Positions 1 through 6,514 of a stretch of 15,259 nt of DNA are shown here, one piece after another. Position 1 is the stretch's first letter. Each line of letters starts with the position of its first letter. The notes beneath the pieces are model-generated. The model saw nothing but the letters and a program-made list of their open reading frames with translations, was not told the origin of the DNA and did not search any database. The DNA lies in contig JAGSPR010000177.1 in the NCBI GenBank assembly GCA_018262455.1, forward strand, positions 1 to 15,259. Direction: 5' to 3'. The position numbers and the translations under genes are program-made. This DNA is from Deltaproteobacteria bacterium (GTDB taxonomy: Bacteria > Myxococcota > Polyangia > Haliangiales > Haliangiaceae).

Positions 1-1000
1 TCGCCGCGCGAGGTGCACCAAACTTGGCGGCCAAGATCCGGTCGACGCGCGCGCGCTCGACCTCGCTGCCGTCGTGAGGGACCGCGAACGCGACCTTGGT
101 GACGACGTCTTGGTCGAGAAAGAGCTTGATGACGAGGCCCTGCGTCGAGTACTCGATGTTGTCGAAGCGGAGCTCGAGGACCTTGCCCGGCATGCCGAAC
201 GCGGCGCGTGAATTGGGGAAGCTGATCCGATCGGAATACGACGCCTTGATCTCACTGCTGCTGCTGCCGAGGAAACGGCGCGGCGTCTCGAGGTCCATCA
301 ACCCGGGGCCGGCGCCGACGTAGACCTCGAGAGGCACGTAGGGCTCGATGGTGAGAAGTCGCCACTGGTTGGTCGCGCGCACACAGGTCTTCTGGTTGAG
401 CCAGAACCGGTCGCCGTGGCCGAGCTCGCCGTTTGCGAGCCGATGGTGGATCTCGAGGGGAGGCCCCCAGGCCCGTGCCACCGCGGGCTCCCAGGCCTCC
501 TCGAGCTTCTCCGCCCCGGTCTGATCTGCAAAGGCCATCATGCCGAGCGTGAGCTGATCGAAGCGACCTTTGTGAGCCGGCGTCAGGTGGCCGAAGGTCG
601 CCTTGTACGAAACTCGCCCGGCGTGCTCGTGCTCCACCCACGACCACAACAGCATCGTTGGCGAGATGGCCTCGACCTCCGCCTGGCTCATGCCGAATTC
701 GAACGCGGCGAATTCGCCGAGTAGCGCAGGCCCCGACGTGTTCGCAAGCCAATCGGCAAGATCGCGCTCCACGCGGAGCTTCCCGTTGCCGAGGTAGGAA
801 CCTGCCGCACCGCGCAGCGGATCCAGTCGCAGCGGGGCACATGGGGTCTCCCGGGTTCGCTCGCGCGCCATCTTGGTGGTGCCGTTGCTCGGGACGCCCG
901 CGCCCTTCGCAGAGTCGTTCGACCGATCATTCGATGGGCCGGTGCACCCCGCAAGACCGAGGGCGACCAGGAGCGGCGCATGGAGCTGGCGTGGAGACAC
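1..1000 (-). CDS. Lipoprotein of unknown function (partial, C-terminus off the left edge)
   Basis: An open frame runs on the minus strand from a GTG at 1000 to the left edge with no stop, so at least 333 residues are present and the C-terminus is missing. The N-terminus reads as a short signal peptide ending in LGLAGC, a good lipobox with Cys at residue 18, followed by a Ser/Asn/Gly-rich linker (about 19-45). The mature protein is soluble-looking, with aromatic-rich stretches such as LNQKTCVRATNQWRL and a segment near the cut end (FGMPGKVLELRFDNIEYS, then GLVIKLFLDQDVVTKVAF). That last segment faintly resembles small envelope 'fold of BamE' type domains, but this is only a guess. No ATG lies upstream in frame, and the lipobox fixes the GTG. 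No TANNNT element sits next to it. I do not recognise the family. Location is probably the outer membrane, facing the periplasm. Confidence 0.8.
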   Translation of the reverse strand, partial: MSPRQLHAPLLVALGLAGCTGPSNDRSNDSAKGAGVPSNGTTKMARERTRETPCAPLRLDPLRGAAGSYLGNGKLRVERDLADWLANTSGPALLGEFAAFEFGMSQAEVEAISPTMLLWSWVEHEHAGRVSYKATFGHLTPAHKGRFDQLTLGMMAFADQTGAEKLEEAWEPAVARAWGPPLEIHHRLANGELGHGDRFWLNQKTCVRATNQWRLLTIEPYVPLEVYVGAGPGLMDLETPRRFLGSSSSEIKASYSDRISFPNSRAAFGMPGKVLELRFDNIEYSTQGLVIKLFLDQDVVTKVAFAVPHDGSEVERARVDRILAAKFGAPRAA

Positions 1001-1082
1001 TGTGAGTCGAATCTCGCACGAATCATCGCGCTCGTTGCTGCATCGTGATCGACGACCTCGCAGGTGTACGCCGCGTCGGAAA

Positions 1083-1388
1083 CTAGCCCGGCAGCAGGGG
1101 GCGGGCGAGCGCGCTCATCGCCCGGGCGAGCTCGAGGTCGAGCGCGGTGATGCCGCCGGCGTCGTGGGTCGTCAGGTCGATCCGCACCGTGTGATAGACG
1201 TTGCACCACTCCGGGTGATGGCCGAGCTTCTCGGCAACGAGCGCCGCGCCGGCCATGAAGCTGAACGCGGTCACGAAGTCGGCGAACCGGAGCGAGCGGT
1301 GAAGCTTGTCGCCGACCCGGGTCCAGCCGTCGAGCGTCGCGAGCTCTCGGGTGATCGTGGCGTCGTCGAGTCGCGTGAGGCCTGGCAT
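1083..1388 (-). CDS. Pterin-4-alpha-carbinolamine dehydratase (PCD/DCoH)
   Basis: A complete 101-residue protein, the normal size for the family. It dehydrates 4a-hydroxytetrahydrobiopterin to quinonoid dihydropterin, recycling the cofactor of aromatic amino acid hydroxylases; in bacteria related proteins may also serve molybdopterin metabolism. The family signature is clear: EKLGHHPEWCNVYHTVRIDL at residues 53-72, with the active-site His pair H57/H58 and a third His (H75) in TTHDAGG. The start chosen is the ATG at 1388. A much longer minus-strand reading frame continues upstream to 2642, but it is antisense or out of frame to the CrtC-like gene and loses family similarity. The upstream gene stops 17 bases away. 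A TACCTT element sits 6 bases before the ATG, so this gene may have its own leaderless promoter in addition to read-through. No phenylalanine hydroxylase is in the window. Confidence 0.93.
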   Translation of the reverse strand: MPGLTRLDDATITRELATLDGWTRVGDKLHRSLRFADFVTAFSFMAGAALVAEKLGHHPEWCNVYHTVRIDLTTHDAGGITALDLELARAMSALARPLLPG

Positions 1389-1394
1389 GGGACG

Positions 1395-1400
1395 AAGGTA
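1395..1400 (-). promoter_or_regulatory. Putative -10 element (TACCTT) for a leaderless PCD transcript
   Basis: On the minus strand TACCTT is followed by six bases (cgtccc) and then the ATG at 1388. A -10 hexamer ending at -7 would place the first transcribed base on the start codon. It lies inside the 17-base gap after the upstream stop codon. No -35 box or Shine-Dalgarno sequence is visible. It is one of six identically placed elements in the window. Confidence 0.55.
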
Positions 1401-1405
1401 GCCTG

Positions 1406-2431
1406 CTAGACCGCGGGGACCACGCCGGGAGGCGCGGTGTCGTCGACGATCTCGAACGCGGCGCGCGACGAGTGCAGGGTGAGCGCTGGCAGGCCGGGAC
1501 GCCGCAGCGTCAGCTCGCAGCGCGCGATCTTCGAGTTCAAGCAGATCTTCGTGCCGCCCGGCGGGTTCGCGTAGCGCAGCGCGACGAACTCGGTGGGCTC
1601 GGCATGAATGCGCAGCGCGAGCGAGCCCTGGCGATCGGCGGTCTCGATCGTCCAGTCGTAGGGAACGTAATGGCCGCGTGCACGGACCGCGCGGACGAGG
1701 CCGTTCCACGCGAGCGTCTCGTCGCCGAGCCGCAGCATGACCGGGCTCATCCACGGCGTCCACACGGGCCCCAGGCGCAGCCGCGCGGTCGAGCACTCGA
1801 GGAACACGTCGGGGGCCTCGTCGAAGCCGGCGACCTGACCCCACGCGTAGCGATCGGTGTGGCGCGAGCCCCAGTTGTGGTTCTGGCTCCCGACCCAGTC
1901 CTCGATCACGATGCGGGTGCCATCGACCTCGATCGTGCCGGAGAACCGGGCGAGCGGATTGCCGACGAGCACCTTGGCGCGCGGCACGGGCGCGCGATAC
2001 AGCCGCTCGGGCAGCAGCAACAGCGGCGAGCCTCCGCCTCCGTATCGCAGGTCCCACGTGATCGTGTGGTCGGCGGTGGCCGCGCTGCCGTGCAGCGACC
2101 CGCGCTCGAGGCGAGCCTGCCCGATCGTGACGTCGAGGCGGTCGCGGGCGAATGCGCACCCGGCGATCGGAAACACCTGCTTGACCGCGACGATCTTCCC
2201 GCCGCTCGCGGCGCCGATCGGCTGCCCGCGCTCGAACATGATCGCCCACAGCTCGCCGACCGCATCGGCGGGGCGGCCGGCCGGCGCGAAGATCGTGTAG
2301 CGGATCCAGAACGCGCGGGCACCGGCCGGGTCGTTGCCGCGCAGGAACCAGCTCTCGTAGTGGCCGTCGGCGGAGCCGGGCGTGTACCGCGCGCCGTTCC
2401 AGCGATCGCTCGGATGACTGTCGGTCGGCAT
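1406..2431 (-). CDS. CrtC/AttH/tocopherol-cyclase-like lipocalin-fold protein
   Basis: A 341-residue protein without signal peptide or membrane segments. The N-terminus carries GHYESWFLRGNDPAGARAFW (23-42) followed by a run of beta-strand-like segments. A second landmark is DWVGSQNHNWGSRHTDRYAW (178-197). This HYESwflr...lWiRYt beginning and central HNWG-type motif are what I associate with the double-lipocalin superfamily that includes hydroxyneurosporene synthase (CrtC), AttH and tocopherol cyclase-like proteins. Members bind or hydrate lipophilic substrates such as carotenoids, but most bacterial relatives are uncharacterised. No carotenoid gene is nearby, so a hydratase role should not be assumed. 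The ATG at 2431 is preceded by TACGCT at 7 bases. It is divergent from the exported protein at 2483 with only 51 bases between the two starts. Confidence 0.78.
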   Translation of the reverse strand: MPTDSHPSDRWNGARYTPGSADGHYESWFLRGNDPAGARAFWIRYTIFAPAGRPADAVGELWAIMFERGQPIGAASGGKIVAVKQVFPIAGCAFARDRLDVTIGQARLERGSLHGSAATADHTITWDLRYGGGGSPLLLLPERLYRAPVPRAKVLVGNPLARFSGTIEVDGTRIVIEDWVGSQNHNWGSRHTDRYAWGQVAGFDEAPDVFLECSTARLRLGPVWTPWMSPVMLRLGDETLAWNGLVRAVRARGHYVPYDWTIETADRQGSLALRIHAEPTEFVALRYANPPGGTKICLNSKIARCELTLRRPGLPALTLHSSRAAFEIVDDTAPPGVVPAV

Positions 2432-2438
2432 CGCTTGC

Positions 2439-2444
2439 AGCGTA
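2439..2444 (-). promoter_or_regulatory. Putative -10 element (TACGCT) for a leaderless CrtC-like gene
   Basis: On the minus strand TACGCT is followed by seven bases (gcaagcg) and the ATG at 2431. The spacing fits a transcript beginning at or one base before the start codon. It lies back to back with the plus-strand element at 2470-2475, 25 bases away. Any -35 region for this promoter would therefore overlap the neighbouring promoter or gene start. Confidence 0.55.
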
Positions 2445-2469
2445 ACGGATCTTCGCGTGCGCGCAGGGG

Positions 2470-2475
2470 TAGTAT
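2470..2475 (+). promoter_or_regulatory. Putative -10 element (TAGTAT) for a leaderless exported-protein gene
   Basis: TAGTAT matches TATAAT at four of six positions and is followed by seven bases (ccgccgt) and the ATG at 2483. No Shine-Dalgarno sequence lies between. It forms a compact divergent promoter with the minus-strand element at 2439-2444. Confidence 0.55.
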
Positions 2476-2482
2476 CCGCCGT

Positions 2483-3031
2483 ATGAACAACCTGCGTAGC
2501 GTGGTGGTGCTCGTGGTGGCGGCGATCGCGCCGGCGGCGATGGCGAAGAAGGTCGCCCCGAAGGTCGATGTCGTGGCGGCCTCGCTCGGCGAGCTGCGCA
2601 CCGCGGCGAACTGCCAGGACAAGGCGTCGCCGTGGCGGCCATGGTGCATCGCCGCGGAGTTTCCGAGCGGGACCGCCGGCGAGCTGCCGAAGGGCAAGAT
2701 CCTCGTCGGCATGACCGTCGAGCTCCAGCAGGGCAAGGACGCCAAGCAGGCGCTGTCCGACAAGGTCAGCTTCGTCGCGCTCGCCATCGACCAGGACGGC
2801 AAGGCCAAGCTCACCGACGTCAAGCCGACCAGCAAGGACGAGGAGCAGGCCGTCATGGAATCGATCTTCAACACCACCGCGGTGTTCAAGGGCAAGGGGC
2901 CCACCGAGTGGACGTGGACCGGCCAGACCCAGTCCCGCATGCGCAAGGTGGGCGCGTTCTGGGTCGTGATCGAGATCCCCAAGGCGGGCAACGGCGTGTT
3001 CGCGACGATCCTCACCGACGCCTGGAAGTGA
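2483..3031 (+). CDS. Small exported protein of unknown function
   Basis: A 182-residue protein. It begins with a classical Sec signal peptide: positive N-terminus (MNNLR), a hydrophobic core of Val/Ala, and a probable cleavage after AMA at residue 21. The mature part starts with a Lys-rich stretch and contains just two cysteines (C44 and C55) that could form a disulfide in the periplasm. The rest is an alternating hydrophilic/hydrophobic sequence suggestive of a small beta-rich domain, with the aromatic run EWTWTG near residues 138-143. The ATG at 2483 is chosen for the signal peptide and the TAGTAT at 7 bases; the same frame stays open upstream but there it is antisense to the CrtC-like gene. 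I do not recognise a family. It is convergent with the receptor-like gene, with 21 bases between the two stops. Confidence 0.85.
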   Translation: MNNLRSVVVLVVAAIAPAAMAKKVAPKVDVVAASLGELRTAANCQDKASPWRPWCIAAEFPSGTAGELPKGKILVGMTVELQQGKDAKQALSDKVSFVALAIDQDGKAKLTDVKPTSKDEEQAVMESIFNTTAVFKGKGPTEWTWTGQTQSRMRKVGAFWVVIEIPKAGNGVFATILTDAWK

Positions 3032-3056
3032 TCCGGCGCCGGCGCCCAGCGATCAC
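3028..3056. terminator. Putative bidirectional terminator between convergent genes
   Basis: The arms GTGATC (3028-3033) and GATCAC (3051-3056) pair perfectly. An inner GGCG-ccgg-CGCC hairpin (3035-3046) can extend the stem. The arms contain the TGA of the upstream plus-strand gene and the TGA of the minus-strand gene. There is no T tract on either side, so intrinsic termination is uncertain. Confidence 0.4.
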
Positions 3057-4963
3057 CAGGCGCCGCCGAGCAAGATCCGGAGCGCCGGGCCGGCCTCGCT
3101 CGTGTAGCCCTCGGCCGCGAGGTCGAAGCTGAGATCGTCCGGCTTCTCGGATCGCCGGCCGGCGTGCTTCCAGGTGACTGCCGCGCCACCGGTGGTGGTC
3201 TCGGGCGAGGCGCGGAGCATGGCGCCGACGACCAGCGTGTTCTTGCGGCGCTTGACCGCCGTGCGCTGGGCCATCACCGTCGCGACGCGCCCGAGCGTGG
3301 TCGCCGACGCGTGGAGCAACGTGCGGCGCCCCTCGACGCGCGCCCAGCCCTCGACCCCGAGCTTGTCCTCGAGCTCGTGCTGTCGCGAGCGGGCGCGACC
3401 GGCGACCCCGACCATGATCGGCCAGCCGGAGGACCGCTCGTAGCTCGCGCCGGTGGCGATCTCGTCGTGGAACCGCGACTCGCCCACCCGCCAGTCGCCC
3501 GGCATCCCGTCGTCGAGATGCGGCACCCGCTGGTAGGCGACGAACACGTCCGACCGGCCCTCCTTGGAGGCATCCCAGGTCACCGCGAGCCGCGGCGAGG
3601 TCACGGTCGCGCGGTCGCCGTCGAACAGCCGGGTGTCCGAGCGCACGCCGAGCTCGAGCTCGACGTTCGGCTTGACCTGCCAGGTGTCGCCGGCGGCCAG
3701 GCTGACCTCGTCGTGGCGCGCGCGTCTGCGGAAGCCCGATCCACCGCCCGCGACGAGCCGGAGCTGGTGGTAGCCGGAGGCCCGCTTGCGCCACGTCAGG
3801 CCGGCCTGCGCGGCGACGCGGTTCGTGAGGTCCGAGGACGGCCCGATCGCGCCCGCCGCGGCGTCCGGCGTCAGCTCGAGCTGCTCGGCACTCGCGGTCC
3901 CGTCGAGCGTCAGCTTGTTGTCGTCGAACTTCGAGATCCAGCGCAGCCCCGACCAGCCATCGCGGGTCCGCGGGTCGGGAGCCTGGGCGAGGCCGATGAC
4001 CGACAGCTGATGCTCCGCAGACTGCGCGTAATTGATCCGGAGCATGCCGGAGGCGCCGAGCGTGCCGTCGCCGGCGTAGTGGGCGACGAGCCCCGCGGCG
4101 AGCCAGGCCTTGTCATGCACGAGCGGGCCGGCTGCCACGAGCTCGGCGCCACCGGCGGTGGTCGCGGCGGCGTCGCGCGCGAGCTCGAACAGGACGCGCG
4201 CGTCGCCGTGCGTCTCGTTGCTGCCCGAGCGCAGCGACACGGCGGAGGCGCCGCCGGTCCCCATCGCGGCATCGATCGGCACCCGCAGCGTGTAGGTCGC
4301 GACCTCGTCGAGGAATGCGGTCGGGATGCCGGGCGCGCGTTGCAGGCGCGCGGCACCCTCGAGCGTGGTCACGGCCGTCCGCGGATCGGCGCTGGCCGCG
4401 GGCGCGATCCAGTCGCGGTGCGTCCGATCGCGGGACACCGGGGACCGCCCGCGCGCGACGGTGAGCCCGAACCGCGGCACGGAGGTGAGCTCCGGACCCG
4501 GCTCCCACGGGAAGTCGAAGCCGTGGTCTGCTTGCGGCTGCTCGGTGATCCAGGTCGTCCCGCGCTCGATGTCGACGTCGGCAACTTCGAGCTTCGGGAG
4601 GACGAACGTGGCGTCGAGGTAGTAGATCGTGACCTCGTAGGTGCCGGGCGACAGGGCGAGCGTGTAGCTGCCGGTCTCGTCGGTGATCGCGGGCTCGCTG
4701 GTATCCGAGCCGGATCGAGTTGCGATCACGGTGGCGCCGGCCAAGGGCTCGCTGGAGCGCTTGCTGCGCACGTTGCCGTGGACCTGCACGGTCCCGTTCA
4801 CGACGGCCGGCGCGACCGGGCCCGCGTCGGTGGCCCCGGCGCACGGGTCACCCGGGGCTTCGGCGCACGGGTCACCTGGGGCCTCGGCGCACGGGTCATC
4901 GTCCGCCAGCGCGGTGCGGCCCACGGCTGCGAGGAGCGCGATCGACAGCCAGCGGTGGTGCAC
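3053..4963 (-). CDS. TonB-receptor-like outer-membrane protein with CarboxypepD_reg domain (Oar-like, short)
   Basis: A 636-residue protein. Order of parts: signal peptide (about 1-20, ending TALA); a Cys/Asp/Pro repeat of DPCAEAPG units (23-45); a carboxypeptidase-regulatory-like beta domain (about 58-135, with PLAGATVIATRSGS and DETGSYTLALSPGTYEVTIYY); then a long region of alternating strands typical of an outer-membrane barrel, ending in Trp. The stretch AVSLRSGSNETHGDARVLFE (241-260) matches the 'VTrSGtNefHG' signature seen in Oar-type receptors. The length is well below the usual 800-1100 residues for this class, and I see no clear TonB box or complete plug, so transport ability is doubtful. 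The start is a GTG at 4963, chosen because it begins the signal peptide; no TANNNT or clear Shine-Dalgarno precedes it. The expected location is the outer membrane. The substrate is unknown. Confidence 0.75.
   Translation of the reverse strand: MHHRWLSIALLAAVGRTALADDDPCAEAPGDPCAEAPGDPCAGATDAGPVAPAVVNGTVQVHGNVRSKRSSEPLAGATVIATRSGSDTSEPAITDETGSYTLALSPGTYEVTIYYLDATFVLPKLEVADVDIERGTTWITEQPQADHGFDFPWEPGPELTSVPRFGLTVARGRSPVSRDRTHRDWIAPAASADPRTAVTTLEGAARLQRAPGIPTAFLDEVATYTLRVPIDAAMGTGGASAVSLRSGSNETHGDARVLFELARDAAATTAGGAELVAAGPLVHDKAWLAAGLVAHYAGDGTLGASGMLRINYAQSAEHQLSVIGLAQAPDPRTRDGWSGLRWISKFDDNKLTLDGTASAEQLELTPDAAAGAIGPSSDLTNRVAAQAGLTWRKRASGYHQLRLVAGGGSGFRRRARHDEVSLAAGDTWQVKPNVELELGVRSDTRLFDGDRATVTSPRLAVTWDASKEGRSDVFVAYQRVPHLDDGMPGDWRVGESRFHDEIATGASYERSSGWPIMVGVAGRARSRQHELEDKLGVEGWARVEGRRTLLHASATTLGRVATVMAQRTAVKRRKNTLVVGAMLRASPETTTGGAAVTWKHAGRRSEKPDDLSFDLAAEGYTSEAGPALRILLGGAW
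4839..4898. repeat. 24-base tandem repeat, two and a half copies
   Basis: Units begin at 4839, 4863 and 4887 with the same core gcgcacgggtca; the first two copies differ at only two bases, and the third diverges after its first half. The repeat is in frame in the receptor-like gene and encodes DPCAEAPG, DPCAEAPG and DPCAGATD just after the signal peptide. The period is a multiple of three, so copy-number change would keep the frame. Confidence 0.85.
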
Positions 4964-5057
4964 CTGATGGTGATCGCAGCGATTCCTGCCCGAAGCCCGG
5001 GGCTCGTGATGACAACGAGTGGGAGGCTGCGAGGCCGAGCAAGCACCCCGCGACAGC

Positions 5058-5063
5058 TATAGT
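5058..5063 (+). promoter_or_regulatory. Putative -10 element (TATAGT) for a leaderless MEST-like hydrolase gene
   Basis: TATAGT matches TATAAT at five of six positions and is followed by six bases (gcgcgc) and the ATG at 5070. It is the best -10 match of the set. The surrounding ctatag is a small palindrome, so it could also serve the divergent receptor-like gene, which would then have a leader of about 90 bases. No TTGACA-like -35 is seen at the usual distance. Confidence 0.62.
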
Positions 5064-5069
5064 GCGCGC

Positions 5070-5942
5070 ATGGCCTTCATGACCCCGGAGCAGTGGCGGG
5101 CCGGCGGTGACCACTTCCTGTGGCGCGGCGAGCAGATCTTCTTCCGCGTCGAGGGGACCGGCGAACCGCTGCTGCTCATCCACGGGTTTCCGACCGCGTC
5201 GTGGGACTGGTTCGCGGTGTGGCCGGCGCTGATCGAGCGCTACCGCGTGCTGACGCTCGACATGATCGGGTTCGGGTTCTCGGCCAAACCCCGCGGGTTC
5301 GACTACTCGATCTTCGCCCAGGCCGACCTGTTCGAGGCCCTGCTGGCGCGTCACCACGTCAAGACGTACCGGCTGCTCGCGCACGACTACGGCCTGACCG
5401 TGACCCAGGAGCTGCTCGCGCGGCAGGGCGATGCGGCGACCACGGCCCGGATCACGTCGGCCTGTCTGCTCAACGGCGGGCTGTTCCCGGAGACGCACCG
5501 CGCGCTCGTCACCCAGCGCCTGCTCGCGTCGCCGCTCGGCCCGCTGGTCGCGCGGGTCAGCTCGTACCGGACGTTCGCGTCGACGATGCGACGGATCTGG
5601 GGCGCGCATCCACCGTCGGACGCCGAGCTGCGCGCGATGTGGCAGCTCGTCACCGAGAATGGCGGGCTCGGGGTGATGGCCAAGCTCATCGGCTACATGG
5701 CCGAGCGCAAGCGTCATCGCGAACGCTGGGTGCGTGCGCTCGTCGAGTCCACCCTGCCGATCCGGCTGGTCAACGGGCTCGCCGATCCGGTCTCGGGCGC
5801 CCACATGGTGGCGCGCTATCGCGAGCTCGTGCCTCACCCCGACATCGTCGAGCTTCCAGGCGTCGGCCACTATCCGCAGCTCGAGGCGCCCGACGCGGTG
5901 CTCGCCGCGGCGCTCGAGCTGTTCAGCGCGGCCACTTCTTGA
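5070..5942 (+). CDS. MEST-like alpha/beta hydrolase (epoxide hydrolase/haloalkane dehalogenase type)
   Basis: A 290-residue alpha/beta-hydrolase. Oxyanion-hole motif HGFPT lies at 38-42, the probable nucleophile Asp106 in AHDYG, the acid Asp239 in NGLADPV, and the catalytic His267 in GVGHYPQLE. An Asp nucleophile is typical of epoxide hydrolases and haloalkane dehalogenases rather than esterases. Beyond these motifs, SACLLNGGLFPETHRALVTQ, the RERWVRALVESTLPI segment and GHYPQLE resemble vertebrate mesoderm-specific transcript (MEST/PEG1) and its bacterial relatives, as far as I recall those sequences. The substrate is unknown. The ATG at 5070 is chosen over an in-frame GTG at 5019 because it fits the family N-terminus and has TATAGT at 6 bases. 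The 3' end overlaps the convergent gene by 20 bases. Confidence 0.88.
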   Translation: MAFMTPEQWRAGGDHFLWRGEQIFFRVEGTGEPLLLIHGFPTASWDWFAVWPALIERYRVLTLDMIGFGFSAKPRGFDYSIFAQADLFEALLARHHVKTYRLLAHDYGLTVTQELLARQGDAATTARITSACLLNGGLFPETHRALVTQRLLASPLGPLVARVSSYRTFASTMRRIWGAHPPSDAELRAMWQLVTENGGLGVMAKLIGYMAERKRHRERWVRALVESTLPIRLVNGLADPVSGAHMVARYRELVPHPDIVELPGVGHYPQLEAPDAVLAAALELFSAATS

Positions 5943-6444
5943 GGATGTCCTTGAGTGCCTCGAGCGCGGGCTTGCCGAGGCTGACCGGATACAGCGAGTC
6001 GGTGCCGAACGTGGTGAGCCCGAAGCGCTTGCGCTCGTAGGCCGCGCGCCAGAACACCGAGAACCGCTCGTCGCAGATGAAGATGCAGCCAGGCTCGGCG
6101 TCCTCCCAGCCCTCGTCGAACCCGAGCTCGTGGGCGATCCGCTCCTCGTCGGTCTCCGGGATGTACTTCGAGGGCGTCGCCCACACGGGCGTCTCGGCCT
6201 GGTGGCGCGCGAGGTCGAACGACTCGAGCTGGACGAACAGCAGCGGCAGCTGGCCGGCGACGTTGCGCGCCGCGAGCGTGATCGGGTACCCGCGCTCCTT
6301 CGAGTACGCGAGCTTGTGTTCCGGCAGCTGGAACACCGGGAAGTCGGGATCGCCCGGGATCGGGATCGAGCGAGTCCAGTCGAGCAGCGCGTAGCCGTGG
6401 GTCTCCACGATCACCGACAGCAAGTCGGATGGGATCTGCTTCAC
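5923..6444 (-). CDS. Conserved-looking protein of unknown function
   Basis: A 173-residue soluble protein with no signal peptide. It starts MKQIPSDLLSVIVETHGYAL and contains several aromatic-rich segments, GWEDAEPGCIFICDERFSVF being the most distinctive, and it ends in a Lys/Trp-rich helix. I do not recognise the family. The frame stays open to 6624, but the upstream part is antisense to rpiA and its composition is poor. The GTG at 6444 is preferred because TACCCT lies exactly 6 bases before it. The gene is convergent with the MEST-like hydrolase, sharing 20 bases at the 3' ends, and divergent from rpiA with 70 bases between the starts. Composition and codon use match the neighbours, giving no sign of transfer. 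Confidence 0.78.
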   Translation of the reverse strand: MKQIPSDLLSVIVETHGYALLDWTRSIPIPGDPDFPVFQLPEHKLAYSKERGYPITLAARNVAGQLPLLFVQLESFDLARHQAETPVWATPSKYIPETDEERIAHELGFDEGWEDAEPGCIFICDERFSVFWRAAYERKRFGLTTFGTDSLYPVSLGKPALEALKDILKKWPR

Positions 6445-6450
6445 CCGCGG

Positions 6451-6456
6451 AGGGTA
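6451..6456 (-). promoter_or_regulatory. Putative -10 element (TACCCT) upstream of a GTG start
   Basis: On the minus strand TACCCT is followed by six bases (ccgcgg) and the GTG at 6444. The spacing is identical to that of the ATG genes at 1388, 5070 and 9697. It supports the GTG as the true start. Confidence 0.55.
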
Positions 6457-6502
6457 TCTCGGCTCAACTGGCCGTGAGCGCCGCAGCCGATCGGATTGCT
6501 GA

Positions 6503-6508
6503 TACACC
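6503..6508 (+). promoter_or_regulatory. Weaker -10-like element (TACACC) before rpiA
   Basis: TACACC sits six bases (ctcgag) before the ATG at 6515, so its TA is in register with the other elements, but the final T is replaced by C. It is listed as a variant rather than a full match. No Shine-Dalgarno sequence of more than GAG is visible. Confidence 0.35.
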
Positions 6509-6514
6509 CTCGAG

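Noticed and set aside
252..842. 196-codon minus-strand frame, Arg/Ala-rich
   Set aside because: It lies in another frame of the lipoprotein gene at 1-1000, which has a lipobox and normal amino-acid composition. This one has the Arg/Ala/Gly bias of an out-of-frame reading.
1083..2642. 519-codon minus-strand frame as a fusion of the dehydratase to a long N-terminal part
   Set aside because: Only the last 101 codons match a family. The rest is out of frame within the CrtC-like gene and Arg/Ala-rich.
3164..5062. 632-codon plus-strand frame
   Set aside because: It is antisense to the receptor-like gene. Its Arg/Gly/Val-rich composition without motifs is typical of a complementary frame in GC-rich DNA.
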